This document shows positions 29,387 to 38,267 of a stretch of DNA of 64,000 bases, in pieces (the stretch's first letter is position 1; the number at the start of each line of letters is the position of its first letter). This stretch comes from DAITMV01 sp046318595 (GTDB lineage: Bacteria; Pseudomonadota; Gammaproteobacteria; Burkholderiales; Burkholderiaceae_B): positions 1 through 64,000 of the forward strand of contig JBKCTV010000023.1 in assembly GCA_046318595.1 (NCBI GenBank), written 5' to 3'. Below the pieces are notes generated by a model that saw only the letters and a program-made list of their open reading frames with translations, was not told the DNA's origin and did not search any database. The translations under genes and the position numbers were made by a program.

Positions 29387-30349
29387 ATGACTGAACGAGC
29401 CTGTATCGATGTGGCCGTCGCCGTGCTGCAGCGCGCCGATGGTCATGTGCTCTGGTGCCGGCGGCCGTCTGGCAAGCCTTATGCGGGTTACTGGGAGTTT
29501 CCGGGAGGCAAGGTCGAGGCTGGCGAAACCGTTTGGCAGGCACTGGTCCGCGAAATCGACGAGGAGCTCGGCATGGGCGTGCACGCCGGCGGTCCGTGGC
29601 TGATTGTCGAGCATGACTACCCGCATGCCCGTGTACGGCTGCATTTCATGCGTGTCTGGGCCTTCGTCGGCGCGCCGCAGGCACGCGAGGGACAGGCTTT
29701 CGAATGGGCGCCGCTCCTGGGCGATAGCCGGTTGACGCCGATTCTACCGGCGACCTTGCCCCTGTTGCCCCGTTTGGCTTTGCCTGCCCGCATGCTATTG
29801 ACCCAGGTCGAGCTTTATGGATTAACGGATTTTTTGGAACGGTTGGCGACAGTGTTGACGCGTAGCGCGCCGGCGGACTTGCCGCTCGTGCAGTTTCGCG
29901 AAAAGCATTTGTCTGTCGGCGATCAGGTACGCGCCGCCCGGGCGGTCGAAGCCGTTGCCGCCGATCACCACGCAACGGTACTGATCAACAGTGATTGTGC
30001 CGCTGCCCTCCGGTCCGACAGCAACATCCATTACACCCAGGCGGCCGGGCTCGGGCTCGATGCCCCAACGCTCGCGCCCAATCGTATTCATACGGTCGCC
30101 GTGCATACTGCCCCGGGGCTTGCGGCAGCGGCTCGGCGCGGCTTCGCTGCGGCCGTACTGGGCACCGTGCTGACGAGCCATTCGCACCCAGGTGGCGCCA
30201 CACTCGGCTGGCAGGGCTTCGCCGCACTGGCACGGCAGACCCGTCTGCCGGTGTACGCTATCGGTGGCCTGACCGCCGCCGATGTGTCGATAGCGCAAAG
30301 CTTTGGCGCGCATGGCGTGGCCTTGCGAGGTGCTGCCTGGACGGCGTGA
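29387..30349 (+). CDS. Nudix hydrolase fused to thiamine-phosphate-synthase-like domain
   Basis: A 320-residue two-domain protein. Residues 1-130 are a MutT-type Nudix hydrolase with the full Nudix box GGKVEAGETVWQALVREIDEELGM (38-61 region), expected to hydrolyse oxidised dGTP or related nucleotides. Residues 140-320 resemble ThiE/TenI: VQFREK, LINSD, HYTQAAGLGL, TLGWQGFAAL and YAIGGLTAADV. MutT-ThiE fusions are known in proteobacteria and are annotated as 8-oxo-dGTP hydrolase plus TMP-synthase-family; the role of the second half is unproven. Downstream, insertion-sequence debris interrupts the gene order. Confidence 0.9.
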   Translation: MTERACIDVAVAVLQRADGHVLWCRRPSGKPYAGYWEFPGGKVEAGETVWQALVREIDEELGMGVHAGGPWLIVEHDYPHARVRLHFMRVWAFVGAPQAREGQAFEWAPLLGDSRLTPILPATLPLLPRLALPARMLLTQVELYGLTDFLERLATVLTRSAPADLPLVQFREKHLSVGDQVRAARAVEAVAADHHATVLINSDCAAALRSDSNIHYTQAAGLGLDAPTLAPNRIHTVAVHTAPGLAAAARRGFAAAVLGTVLTSHSHPGGATLGWQGFAALARQTRLPVYAIGGLTAADVSIAQSFGAHGVALRGAAWTA

Positions 30350-30620
30350 CTTTCCGGCAGGCATACAGAAGTTGAACTTATGCTCCTGAAACGACGACAT
30401 ACTATTATGGCCAACAGCGAGATGACCGTATGCTCGACCAGACAACGACCCGACTCGACAATCTGCAGTCCCCGGAGCCGAGCGATCCAGCGATAGCCCG
30501 AGACGACGGCTTCGACAGTCTGTTCGAACCGTTGGAAACTCTCGAAGACATTCTGAGCGATTGGATGCTCCAGACCCGTTGACGGCAAAAGCCAAAACCC
30601 GTTTCCGATGTTTTTCAAGG
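30350..30620. other. Gene-poor stretch, possible degenerate transposase remains
   Basis: No intact gene is supported between the Nudix-ThiE gene and the IS21 remnant. On the minus strand (about 30400-30560) a frame reads with W-I-A-R-x-R-x-L and a later LLAIIVCRRF, loosely like the C-terminus of an IS5-type transposase, but it lacks the rest of the family. Together with the adjoining IS21 end this points to an insertion-sequence graveyard. Confidence 0.35.
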
Positions 30621-30865
30621 CTGTTGCCGCCGACCGAAAACTGAGCCACTTTGTGAGGGGTAATGCTGTTTCAAAACTGCCCCAGGTGTTCTACTGGCTC
30701 TGCCTAATTTTTAGGCGGCGGGTAAAAAGTTGACCACCATGGACATGTTAGGCAAGATTCGACGGATGCATTTGCGCGACAAACTGTCGCTACAAATAGC
30801 CAAGCGCAGGGGTTTATCGCGCAACACGATACGCCGATGCCCACCGCGCCAAGCAAAACCGGCGC
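30621..30865 (+). mobile_element. IS21-family insertion sequence remnant (left end)
   Basis: The left end of an IS21-type element. Two copies of an AAAACTG-x-x-CC-A box (30637-30648, AAAACTGAGCCA, and 30673-30684, AAAACTGCCCCA) lie 36 bp apart, as in the multiple terminal repeats of IS21 elements, followed by the first codons of the istA transposase gene. The remainder of istA and all of istB are missing; the fragment stops beside the 3' end of ychF. Confidence 0.65.
30739..30864 (+). pseudogene. istA: Truncated IS21 transposase IstA (5' fragment)
   Basis: The frame starts MDMLGKIRRMHLRDKLSLQ and continues IAKRRGLSRNTIRR, the N-terminal helix-turn-helix of IstA-type transposases (usual consensus ...IAKRTGLSRNTIRRWL). 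After NTIRR the similarity fades within a few codons and the intact protein of about 400-500 residues is absent. It cannot encode an active transposase. Confidence 0.65.
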
Positions 30866-30876
30866 ACCGCTCTGGG

Positions 30877-31971
30877 TCAGACGTTGAACAAAAAGTTCAG
30901 CACATCCCCGTCCTTCACCACATACTCCTTGCCCTCGGCCCGCATCTTGCCCGTTTCCTTCGCACCCTGCTCGCCCTTGTACTGAATGAAGTCAGCAAAA
31001 GCAATCGTTTGCGCGCGAATGAAGCCTCGTTCGAAATCGGTGTGGATGACGCCGGCCGCCTGCGGCGCCGTGCTGCCGGTACGGATGGTCCAGGCGCGTA
31101 CTTCCTTGACCCCGGCGGTGAAGTAGGTTTGTAAGCCCAGCAGCGAGAACCCTGCGCGGATCACCCGGTCCAGGCCTGGCTCGGTCATGCCCATTTCGTC
31201 CAGGAACATGGCTTTGTCGGCGTCGTCGAGGTCGGCGATTTCGGCTTCGATGGCTGCGCAAATGGCGACCACCGGCGCGTTTTGCGTGGCTGCGTAGGCG
31301 GTAAGCTGGTCGAGCAGGGGATTGTTCGTAAAGCCATTATCGGCCACGTTGGCGACGTACATCGCCGGTTTCGCGGTGATCAGGCACAGCGGCTTGATGA
31401 GCGCCTGCTCCTCTGCCGTCCAGTCGAGTGCGCGAACCGGCTTGGCCTCATTGAGTTGTGCCTGGCATTTTTCGAGAATGCCGAGTAGACGCTGCGCGTC
31501 TTTGTCGCCGCCGGAACGTGCTAGCTTGGCCGTGCGCTGCACGGCTTTTTCGACCGCCTGCAAATCGGCCAGCGCGAGTTCGGTTTCGATGGTTTCGATG
31601 TCCGACATCGGATCGACCCGGCCGTTGACGTGCACGACATTGCCGTCTTCGAAACAGCGCACGACGTTGACGATCGCATCGGTTTCCCGGATATGCGCTA
31701 GGAACTGGTTGCCCAGACCCTCGCCCTTGCTGGCGCCGGCGACCAGGCCGGCGATGTCGACGAATTCGACCACGGCCGGCACGATGCGCTCGGGGTTGAC
31801 GATGGCTGCGAGTTGCGCGAGTCGCGGATCGGGAACCTCGACGATGCCGACGTTCGGCTCGATGGTGCAAAACGGGTAGTTTTCCGCAGCGATACCGGCG
31901 CGGGTGAGGGCGTTGAACAAGGTGGATTTACCGACGTTGGGCAGGCCAACGATGCCGCATTTGAGACTCAT
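30877..31971 (-). CDS. ychF: Redox-regulated ATPase YchF
   Basis: OBG-family P-loop protein that prefers ATP and binds ribosomes; linked to oxidative-stress and translation control. The 364-residue protein has normal length: Walker [16 protein letters not shown] near residue 8, switch region [34 protein letters not shown], the altered G4 motif (NVAD, about 205) typical of ATP preference, and a C-terminal TGS domain ending in [14 protein letters not shown]. The IS21 remnant abuts the 3' end, so the neighbour order has been broken here. Confidence 0.97.
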   Translation of the reverse strand: MSLKCGIVGLPNVGKSTLFNALTRAGIAAENYPFCTIEPNVGIVEVPDPRLAQLAAIVNPERIVPAVVEFVDIAGLVAGASKGEGLGNQFLAHIRETDAIVNVVRCFEDGNVVHVNGRVDPMSDIETIETELALADLQAVEKAVQRTAKLARSGGDKDAQRLLGILEKCQAQLNEAKPVRALDWTAEEQALIKPLCLITAKPAMYVANVADNGFTNNPLLDQLTAYAATQNAPVVAICAAIEAEIADLDDADKAMFLDEMGMTEPGLDRVIRAGFSLLGLQTYFTAGVKEVRAWTIRTGSTAPQAAGVIHTDFERGFIRAQTIAFADFIQYKGEQGAKETGKMRAEGKEYVVKDGDVLNFLFNV

Positions 31972-32097
31972 GACAGGCTTCCGAAAAGAGGTGCATCATT
32001 GTAACGGCAGGCGGTCTGCCTGGAAATGGAATGTACGCCTCCCCCGAAAGGGCTGACACCAAAGTGAAAAATGACTGAAGCGCTAAACACGATTTAC

Positions 32098-32182
32098 CCA
32101 CCGGGTGCTGCGCACCTGGGGACAACTGGGCTGATGTGCCTGAGAGGGGCATACCCAGAGGTCCCCAGGCCTTGCCCGGTGG
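32098..32182. ncRNA. Candidate structured RNA (85-nt three-tier hairpin)
   Basis: Three perfect helices stack with small internal loops: 98-105 pairs with 175-182 (CCACCGGG/CCCGGTGG, 8 bp), 115-123 with 161-169 (CCTGGGGAC/GTCCCCAGG, 9 bp), 126-130 with 154-158 (CTGGG/CCCAG), and an apical TGCC/GGCA at 137-140/148-151 (all numbers plus 32000). The strand is undecided. I cannot match it to a known RNA family; a decayed inverted repeat is the main alternative. Confidence 0.35.
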
Positions 32183-32246
32183 ATACTTGATCGGTGTTGA
32201 AGATTTCGGGGGGCGCCTCCGGCGGCCTGGCAGGGGCCTGATTTTA

Positions 32247-32288
32247 AAAATCTCAAAAACCTGAAACCGCTAAACTCCTCGGTTTCAG
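32247..32288 (-). terminator. Probable rho-independent terminator downstream of pth
   Basis: CTGAAACCG at 32261-32269 pairs perfectly with CGGTTTCAG at 32280-32288 (9 bp, 10-base loop). Read on the minus strand the hairpin is followed by GTTTTTGAGATTTTT, a T-rich tail. It lies about 200 bases after the pth stop and would end the prs-rplY-pth transcript. Confidence 0.5.
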
Positions 32289-32484
32289 TGCTCGGGGAAA
32301 TTACAGAAAGAATGTTGCACTAGCTCCTTTTCAGGCAAATGATGCGCTATGAGGGGAAGAGCACTAAGCTTAAAAAGTGAGCTGTTAACGCTGTGTGGTA
32401 TTTTTTTATAAAAGTTCCATGACGCCGCTTAATTTTTATGTTTTGGAGCGGAGCACGAATGCCGGGCCGGCTTGAGCGACGCCT

Positions 32485-33078
32485 TTAGGCGTGCAGATTG
32501 TGCGCTGCCTGGCTGAACTTCGCGCTCAACAAATCGTCGAGCGCCCGGTCGGCTTTGTTCAGGCTGTTTTCGATCAGGGTTTGATCGCCTGCATTTGGCC
32601 GGCTCAGCACGAAATCCGCCACATTTTGCGTCAACCCCAGGGTGCGGGGATGGCCGATACCGATCCGCAGTCGCCAGTAATCGCGCGTGCCCAGTTGGGC
32701 GTCGATGTCGCGCAGACCATTGTGGCCGGCGTGACCGCCCCCGAGTTTGAGCTTGAGAGTGCCGGGTAATAAGTCCAGCTCGTCATGTGCCACCAGAATA
32801 GCGGCAGGAGAGGTTTTGTAAAACGCGGCCAGCGCACCGACGGACTGGCCGGAGCGGTTCATATAAGCCGTGGGCAACAGCAGCCAGACCGACTCGCCGT
32901 CGGGTAGGCGCAGTCGGGCTGTTTCGCCAAAAAAGGCGCGTTCGGTGCGCCAGGACAGACAGTGCTGCGCAGCAATTTGCCGGACCCACCACGCACCAGC
33001 GTTGTGGCGCGTGGCCTCATACTCGCGGCCCGGGTTGCCCAGGCCGACAATGAGACGGATGGGCGGCTTTTGCTGCAA
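32485..33078 (-). CDS. pth: Peptidyl-tRNA hydrolase
   Basis: Releases tRNA from peptidyl-tRNA that has dropped off ribosomes. The 197-residue protein has LIVGLGNPGREYEATRHNAG at the N-terminus, including the catalytic histidine of TRHNAG, the asparagine of YMNRSG, the aspartate of VAHDELDL, and GGGHAGHNGLRDI. It follows rplY by 11 bp on the same strand, the usual ribosomal-protein L25/Pth pairing. Confidence 0.96.
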   Translation of the reverse strand: MQQKPPIRLIVGLGNPGREYEATRHNAGAWWVRQIAAQHCLSWRTERAFFGETARLRLPDGESVWLLLPTAYMNRSGQSVGALAAFYKTSPAAILVAHDELDLLPGTLKLKLGGGHAGHNGLRDIDAQLGTRDYWRLRIGIGHPRTLGLTQNVADFVLSRPNAGDQTLIENSLNKADRALDDLLSAKFSQAAHNLHA

Positions 33079-33089
33079 AATAAAAAGGT

Positions 33090-33692
33090 TTAAGCTGAAG
33101 CCGGTGCCGTCGCTTCATCGGCATTATCCTTGCCGCCCCCTTTGGTCATCGCGGTGACGACCACGGGATTATCGCCGTGTACGACCGCGCTGACGCCTTT
33201 GGGCAGACCGATGTCATTGACGTGAACCGATTTGCCGACTTCGAGTGCCGACAGGTCGACCGCGATGAACTCGGGCAGATCGGCTGGCAGGCAGCTAACG
33301 TCGAGCTCGGTCATGACGTGGCTGACGAGTGCCGCCGATAGCTTCACGGCCGGTGAGTTTTCTTCGCCGCTGAAGTGCAGCGGCACTTTTGTGTGGATGC
33401 GCTGGTTGGCGTCGACGCGTTGAAAGTCAATGTGCTGAATCAACTGTTTGAAGGCATGCGGCTGAAAATCCCGTAGCAACACCTGCTCCACTTTGCCGTC
33501 GATGTCGAGGTCGAGAATGGACGAGTGGAAAGCTTCCTTCTGCATGGCGTGCCAGAGGGGGTTGTGTTCGATTTCAATCAATACCGGCTGGCCGGTGCCG
33601 CCGTAAATGATGCCTGGTACTTTACCGGTTCGGCGCAGGCGGCGGCTCGCTCCGGAACCTAGCGCTGAACGGAGGGTTGCAACAACTTTCAT
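33090..33692 (-). CDS. rplY: Large ribosomal subunit protein bL25, Ctc form
   Basis: 5S rRNA-binding ribosomal protein of the long, general-stress (Ctc/TL5) type. The 200-residue protein has the N-terminal L25 domain (about 1-95: [21 protein letters not shown]) and the C-terminal beta domain (about 100-185). The tail after 185 is acidic and alanine-rich. It sits between prs and pth, the standard order in betaproteobacteria. Confidence 0.95.
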   Translation of the reverse strand: MKVVATLRSALGSGASRRLRRTGKVPGIIYGGTGQPVLIEIEHNPLWHAMQKEAFHSSILDLDIDGKVEQVLLRDFQPHAFKQLIQHIDFQRVDANQRIHTKVPLHFSGEENSPAVKLSAALVSHVMTELDVSCLPADLPEFIAVDLSALEVGKSVHVNDIGLPKGVSAVVHGDNPVVVTAMTKGGGKDNADEATAPASA

Positions 33693-33798
33693 GGTCTTAC
33701 TCCAAAATTGACGCCGACCGCGACCAGCCGGCGTTGAATATCAGCTTTTTGCACGAAAATGCGGGCAGCTGCCGGCGCCCTGGTTCGAGGCTATTCCA

Positions 33799-34749
33799 TT
33801 AATCCAAAAACAGCGAGCTCACCGAGTCGGACCGCACGATACGGCGGATGGTCTCGGCCATGAGCTCGGCGATGCTCAGCTGCCGAATCTTGCCGCATTG
33901 CAGGCTTTCCAGCGACAGCGGAATTGTGTCGGTGACGACCAGTTCGTCCAGATCGGACGCGGCGATCCGCTGCCAGGCGCCGCCCGACAGCACCGGGTGC
34001 GTGCAGTACGCCAGAACACGCGTCGCACCGCTGGCCTTGAGCGCCGTGGCGGCCTTGCACAGTGTGTTCGCGGTGTCGACCATGTCGTCCATGATGACGC
34101 AGGTACGGTCGCGCACGTCGCCGATGATGTTCATCACCTCGGCGACGTTGGCCCGCGGGCGTCGCTTGTCGATGATGGCCAGATCGACATCGAGGCGCTT
34201 GGCGAGCGCGCGTGCGCGCACCACGCCGCCGACGTCCGGCGACACGACCATGAGGTTGTCGAAGTTTTGTTTCCAGACGTCGTCGAGCAGCACCGGCGAG
34301 GCATATATGTTATCGACCGGAATGTCGAAAAAACCTTGAATCTGATCGGCGTGCAGGTCCATGGTCAGCATTCGGTCGACGCCGACGACCTGCAGCATGT
34401 TGGCGACGACTTTGGCGGTGATGGCTACGCGCGACGAGCGCACGCGGCGGTCTTGCCGGGCGTAGCCGAAATACGGAATCGCTGCTGATATACGACCGGC
34501 CGAGGCGCGTTTGAGCGCATCGGCCATGACCATGATTTCCATCAGGTTGTCGTTGGTCGGTGCGCAGGTCGACTGCAGCACGAAGACATCCTTGCCGCGA
34601 ACGTTTTCGTTGATTTCGACCATGACCTCGCCGTCCGAGAACCTGCTGACGTTGGCATTGCCGACGTGGATATTCAGGTGTTTCGCTACGGCGGCCGCCA
34701 ACGTCGGGTTGGCGTTACCGGTAAAAACCATCAGACTGTCATTCGCCAT
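33799..34749 (-). CDS. prs: Ribose-phosphate pyrophosphokinase
   Basis: Makes phosphoribosyl pyrophosphate from ribose 5-phosphate and ATP, the precursor of nucleotides, histidine and tryptophan. The 316-residue protein has normal length: the ATP/metal region [12 protein letters not shown], the flexible-loop [24 protein letters not shown], and the PRPP-binding loop [15 protein letters not shown] terminator on the same strand separates it from the upstream tRNA-Gln. Confidence 0.97.
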   Translation of the reverse strand: MANDSLMVFTGNANPTLAAAVAKHLNIHVGNANVSRFSDGEVMVEINENVRGKDVFVLQSTCAPTNDNLMEIMVMADALKRASAGRISAAIPYFGYARQDRRVRSSRVAITAKVVANMLQVVGVDRMLTMDLHADQIQGFFDIPVDNIYASPVLLDDVWKQNFDNLMVVSPDVGGVVRARALAKRLDVDLAIIDKRRPRANVAEVMNIIGDVRDRTCVIMDDMVDTANTLCKAATALKASGATRVLAYCTHPVLSGGAWQRIAASDLDELVVTDTIPLSLESLQCGKIRQLSIAELMAETIRRIVRSDSVSSLFLD

Positions 34750-34768
34750 CGGGCGCCTCGGGCATCGC

Positions 34769-34803
34769 TAAACAAAACAAAAGGGCCGGCTGAGCCGGCC
34801 CTT
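34769..34803 (-). terminator. Rho-independent terminator downstream of tRNA-Gln
   Basis: AAGGGCCGGC (34781-34790) pairs with GCCGGCCCTT (34794-34803) in a perfect 10-bp stem with a TGA loop. On the minus strand the stem runs into TTTTGTTTTGTTT. It lies 7 bases after the tRNA 3' end and before prs, so tRNA-Gln is probably insulated from prs transcription. Confidence 0.85.
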
Positions 34804-34810
34804 GGGGTTA

Positions 34811-34887
34811 TGGCTGGGGAGGAAGGATTCGAACCCTCGAATGCCGGAATCAAAATCCGGTGCCTTAACCAACTTGGCGACTCCCCA
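34811..34887 (-). tRNA. tRNA-Gln (anticodon TTG)
   Basis: A complete cloverleaf on the minus strand. The acceptor arm TGGGGAG pairs with CTCCCCA, the anticodon loop TTTTGAT presents TTG within a CCGGA/TCCGG stem, and the T arm has GGTTCGAATCC. The 3' CCA is encoded (34811-34813). Its position between ispE and prs is the normal betaproteobacterial one. Confidence 0.97.
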
Positions 34888-34897
34888 AAAACTTGGG

Positions 34898-35857
34898 CTA
34901 CGCGTACGGTGCGGGCTGTACGGTCTGGTCTGCGAGCGAATGCCGAAGCAAAGTCCGGCATAGCTTAACCTGCGCGCCGGCGAGTTGTCGATCTTTGCTT
35001 GCCGCCAACGCGGCTACCGTCGTATCGAAACACGCCCGGGCCGCTATCGGCGACTTGAAAACGGCAAAGACTGTACTGCCCGAACCGCTCATCCGGACAA
35101 AATCCGCAGGCGACTCCTGCAAAGCCGAGGCTGCCAACAAACGTTGCGCCCGTCCGATTGCCGGACATACCGACTCGGCCGCCGACTGCAGGTCGTTCGC
35201 ACCAAGCTCGCCAGCATACCGCCAAATCCGCTCGCCTGCCGCAGCATCGGTCGCAAAACCAAAGACCGGCATTTTGACGTGCTCGGCAGCAACTGTCAAT
35301 TCGAGTCGTCGGAAAACGTCGCGCGTGGCCAGCGACTCGTCGGGCTTGATGAGCACCAGAAAACGTTCGGGCAGGGACAAGCCGCGCAGACGTTCGCCGA
35401 TGCCTTCGACCAGCGCAGCGCTGCTTTGCAGAAAAAACGGCACGTCCGCGCCGAGCTCCAGCGCGAGTCGCGCCAGTTCGCCATCCGCGAGCGGCACCTG
35501 CCATAAAGCGCGCAAACCGAGCAGGGCGTAGGCCGCATCGGCACTGCCCCCGCCCAGCCCCGCACCGGTCGGGATGTGTTTGCGCAAGCTGATCGTGGCA
35601 CCCACGCCAGGTGGCGCAAAGGGCTGCAACAGCCGGGCTGCCCGCATGGTGAGGTCTGCCGCTGGGTCGATGTCTGTTGGGCCATCAATTCGCCGGATCG
35701 TGCCGCTGTGATCGGCTGTCAAAGCGAGTTCGTCGCACCAGTCGATCGGCGCGAAGACGCTTTGCAGTTCGTGATAGCCGTCCGCGCGCCTACCGGTGAT
35801 GTGCAGAAAAAGGTTGATTTTCGCGGGAACGCGCAGCCGCAGGGTGTCAGCGCTCAT
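34898..35857 (-). CDS. ispE: 4-diphosphocytidyl-2-C-methylerythritol kinase
   Basis: GHMP kinase of the non-mevalonate isoprenoid pathway. The 319-residue protein has the N-terminal PAKINLFLHITGRRADGYHELQ and the phosphate-binding glycine loop PTGAGLGGGSADAAYAL near residue 92; the late MSGSGSTVFAVF is the third GHMP motif. The start MSADTLRLRVP overlaps the lolB 3' end by 11 bp; an in-frame ATG eight codons earlier is possible. Confidence 0.95.
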   Translation of the reverse strand: MSADTLRLRVPAKINLFLHITGRRADGYHELQSVFAPIDWCDELALTADHSGTIRRIDGPTDIDPAADLTMRAARLLQPFAPPGVGATISLRKHIPTGAGLGGGSADAAYALLGLRALWQVPLADGELARLALELGADVPFFLQSSAALVEGIGERLRGLSLPERFLVLIKPDESLATRDVFRRLELTVAAEHVKMPVFGFATDAAAGERIWRYAGELGANDLQSAAESVCPAIGRAQRLLAASALQESPADFVRMSGSGSTVFAVFKSPIAARACFDTTVAALAASKDRQLAGAQVKLCRTLLRHSLADQTVQPAPYA

Positions 35858-36389
35858 CGGGCAGGAGGTCGATCCGGCCACGCGCCGTCGCCGTATCGTG
35901 CAGCATACGGTAGTGCCGGTCCCGCACTTCCCAGCGCCAACCGCGCGGCAGGGGGGGCGGCTGCTCCGGCGACGGGCTCGTGAACCAGTCGATTAAAGCT
36001 TGTGCCGGGAAACCGAACGGGAATATCTGGTCGAACAAGGCCTGCCAGCTGGCCGCTTCGATGGTCCGCCCGTCGGCGGTGCGCAGACGATAACGCCCGC
36101 TGCGCACGCTGACCTGGGCTATCGCCGGGCCCAGCGACGAATTGAGTTGTAAATCGGCTGCGCCGTTTGGCAGCGACTGCCAGGCATAGTTGCCAGACAA
36201 GGCTTGAACTGCGATTTGCTCTCCGCCGGCGGTTTGCTGCGGCTGCCAGATCAAGCCGAACCGGCCGTTGCGACAAATGGCCTGCGGCGCCCGGCAGTCG
36301 ACGCTCGTGTCGACATCGGGCGGCACGCCGGCGCATGCCGCCAAAAGCAGCGGCAGAATGCACCAGAGCAGCGCCGCATGCGGTTTCAT
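35847..36389 (-). CDS. lolB: Outer-membrane lipoprotein insertion protein LolB
   Basis: Receives lipoproteins from LolA and inserts them into the outer membrane. The 180-residue protein is itself a lipoprotein: a hydrophobic signal ends in the lipobox LLAAC (Cys19). RFGLIWQP and the following antiparallel strands fit the LolB half-barrel. Identity is low, as usual for LolB, but the lipobox, size and position before ispE support the call. Confidence 0.88.
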   Translation of the reverse strand: MKPHAALLWCILPLLLAACAGVPPDVDTSVDCRAPQAICRNGRFGLIWQPQQTAGGEQIAVQALSGNYAWQSLPNGAADLQLNSSLGPAIAQVSVRSGRYRLRTADGRTIEAASWQALFDQIFPFGFPAQALIDWFTSPSPEQPPPLPRGWRWEVRDRHYRMLHDTATARGRIDLLPDER

Positions 36390-36392
36390 CGG

Positions 36393-38168
36393 TCAGAGCG
36401 TGACGGCTAGCCGCGTCAGGAGCGCTTTGAGCGCGGTGTTGTTGGGTTCGCGCTCCGCCACTGCTCGCCATAAAACCAACGCATCGTCGCGCCGGCCTTG
36501 TACCCAGAGAACCTCGCCCAGATGCAAGGCGATTTCATTGTCCTGTTTGAGTTCATAGGCTTTGCGCAGCGTGGTTTCAGCTGCCGCGACTTGATTTTGG
36601 CGGTACTGCACCCAGCCCAATGAATCCATGATGAATGGATCGTCGGGCGCGAGTTTGACGGCGTGGTCGATCAGCGTCCTGGCTTCGGTCAGCCGTTGAT
36701 TGCGGTCCGCCAGGCTGTATCCCAGTGCATTGTAAGCGTGCGCGCTGTCCGGCCGGAGTTCGATGACGCGCCGCAGGTCGGCCTCGGCCTGGTCCATCCG
36801 GTCGAGCTTTTCCGCGATCATCGCTCGTTCGTAGAGCATATCGGGCTGGTCGGGTTGGCTGATCACGGCTGCGCTCAAAAGCACCAGTGCGGCATCGTAT
36901 TTGCCTTGTTCGCGTAGCAGCGCGGCCTTGCCCAGGGTCAACTGCGTACGTTCGAGCTCGTCTGCCGGTTTGGCTTGCTGCAGCAGAAAGTCCGCTGCGG
37001 CGTATTCGCCTTGTTTGGTGAGCAGGCCTGCACGCCTCGTCAGGACGTCGATACGGCTGTCGCCATCGGGAATGCGGCCCAGCCAGGCCATTGCAGCTGG
37101 CCAGTCGCGGTCGTCTTCGGCGAGCTGACTCAGCATGCCGTAGACGGTATTGACGTCGCGGTCGTCGTTCACGTCGCGGTTCGCCAGGAAGGCGTCGAAA
37201 TAGCGCTTAGCCGCCGGCCGGTCGTTCATTTTCACGGCGATCACCCCCAACCCATACAGCAGCGTCGGATTTTGGGGCTCTTTGTCGAGCAGCGTTTGAA
37301 ATGCCGTGCGCGCTTCCGGCCAGCGCCGTTCGGTCGCGTAGAGCTTGGCGAGGGTCAGCCGGACGGTGGCGTCGTCCGGGTGGCGTGTCAGGTATTGCTC
37401 GATCGCATTCATCGCCCCCGAAAAATTGCCGTCGCGTACTTGCAGGAACTGCGCGACGCTCAGCGTTGCTTCGGCCGAGTCGTCCAGCCGTTGCGCCTGC
37501 CGGGCATGTTCGATCGCTTGATTGAACAGCTTGGCCTGACCGGCCTGGTTGGCCAGGGCAAGCTGCGCGCGCGGCGCCTTGAGATCCTTGGCAAATAAGT
37601 TATGGAGCGTGTCATAAGCCGCGACCGGGTCGGGCGCTCGCGCCAGTTCGCGCTGGACGGCAGCATAGGGATCGAGCGCGGCCGTCGTTTCCTTGTCGTC
37701 GTCAGCCCGCAGAGTTTTGTCCTCGGCTAGGCGTTCGGCCAGCCGCGGTGCGGCCTCATTCAAGCGGTTTTGCGCGATCAACAGAACCGTGGCGCTGTGC
37801 GCGGCTTGCCGGTTGTTGGGTGCCAGCGTCTCCCAGAGCTGGGTGCCCTCCAGTGCCCGGTCGAGGTTTTGCTCGTACAGCGCGATCTCGACCGCCCGTT
37901 TGGCGAGCCGGGGGTCGCGGGTTTTCTGCGCCAGGCTGAGGTAAGTGGCGTAGGCCGTACTCGGCTGGCCGCGCTGTAGCGCCAGTTCGGATGCCAGTAT
38001 CTGGTAGAGCAAGGCTTCGTCGAGTGCGACATCCGGTAATTTATCTTGTCGAACGGTGGCCGATACGGGCTCGCCGCGCGCTACGGGCGGGTTGGCACAG
38101 GCGTTGAGCAGTCCGCAGGCGAGCAGTACGGCGATACGGCCGGGTAATGCGAGAGAGGACGGTTTCAA
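36393..38168 (-). CDS. TPR-repeat lipoprotein
   Basis: A 591-residue secreted tetratricopeptide-repeat protein. The signal peptide ends in a lipobox-like GLLNAC at about residue 24, so it is probably anchored in the outer membrane. TPR-like helices run through most of the chain, clearest near the C-terminus (for example the stretches with AHAYNALGYSLADRNQR and DSLGWVQYRQNQVAAAE). It precedes lolB by 3 bp, a constant arrangement in Burkholderiales, so a link to outer-membrane assembly is plausible but unproven. Confidence 0.9.
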   Translation of the reverse strand: MKPSSLALPGRIAVLLACGLLNACANPPVARGEPVSATVRQDKLPDVALDEALLYQILASELALQRGQPSTAYATYLSLAQKTRDPRLAKRAVEIALYEQNLDRALEGTQLWETLAPNNRQAAHSATVLLIAQNRLNEAAPRLAERLAEDKTLRADDDKETTAALDPYAAVQRELARAPDPVAAYDTLHNLFAKDLKAPRAQLALANQAGQAKLFNQAIEHARQAQRLDDSAEATLSVAQFLQVRDGNFSGAMNAIEQYLTRHPDDATVRLTLAKLYATERRWPEARTAFQTLLDKEPQNPTLLYGLGVIAVKMNDRPAAKRYFDAFLANRDVNDDRDVNTVYGMLSQLAEDDRDWPAAMAWLGRIPDGDSRIDVLTRRAGLLTKQGEYAAADFLLQQAKPADELERTQLTLGKAALLREQGKYDAALVLLSAAVISQPDQPDMLYERAMIAEKLDRMDQAEADLRRVIELRPDSAHAYNALGYSLADRNQRLTEARTLIDHAVKLAPDDPFIMDSLGWVQYRQNQVAAAETTLRKAYELKQDNEIALHLGEVLWVQGRRDDALVLWRAVAEREPNNTALKALLTRLAVTL

Positions 38169-38267
38169 AAGTTCGAGCCCCGACGAGACGTTTTAAGAGT
38201 GACAGTTTAAGATGGCTGCCCCGGATCGACAAATACACTCGATTGCGGGATGTCGCAGGAGATCATG

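Larger units (their letters stand above)
31972..32484. other. Gene-free region between ychF and pth
   Basis: No protein-coding gene is supported in these 513 bases. The region holds a long imperfect hairpin (32098-32182) and a minus-strand terminator-like hairpin (32247-32288), listed separately. From about 32300 to 32460 it is AT-rich and featureless apart from short T runs. Confidence 0.6.

Noticed and set aside
30430..30582. 50-codon plus-strand frame in the IS debris
   Set aside because: No Shine-Dalgarno, no homology, and it lies opposite a possible transposase remnant.
32131..32200. TPP riboswitch, suggested by CTGAGA followed by ATACCC
   Set aside because: The second half of the THI element (the CTGATC and TAATGCCAGCGTAGGGA-type segments) is absent and the pairing follows a simple long hairpin.
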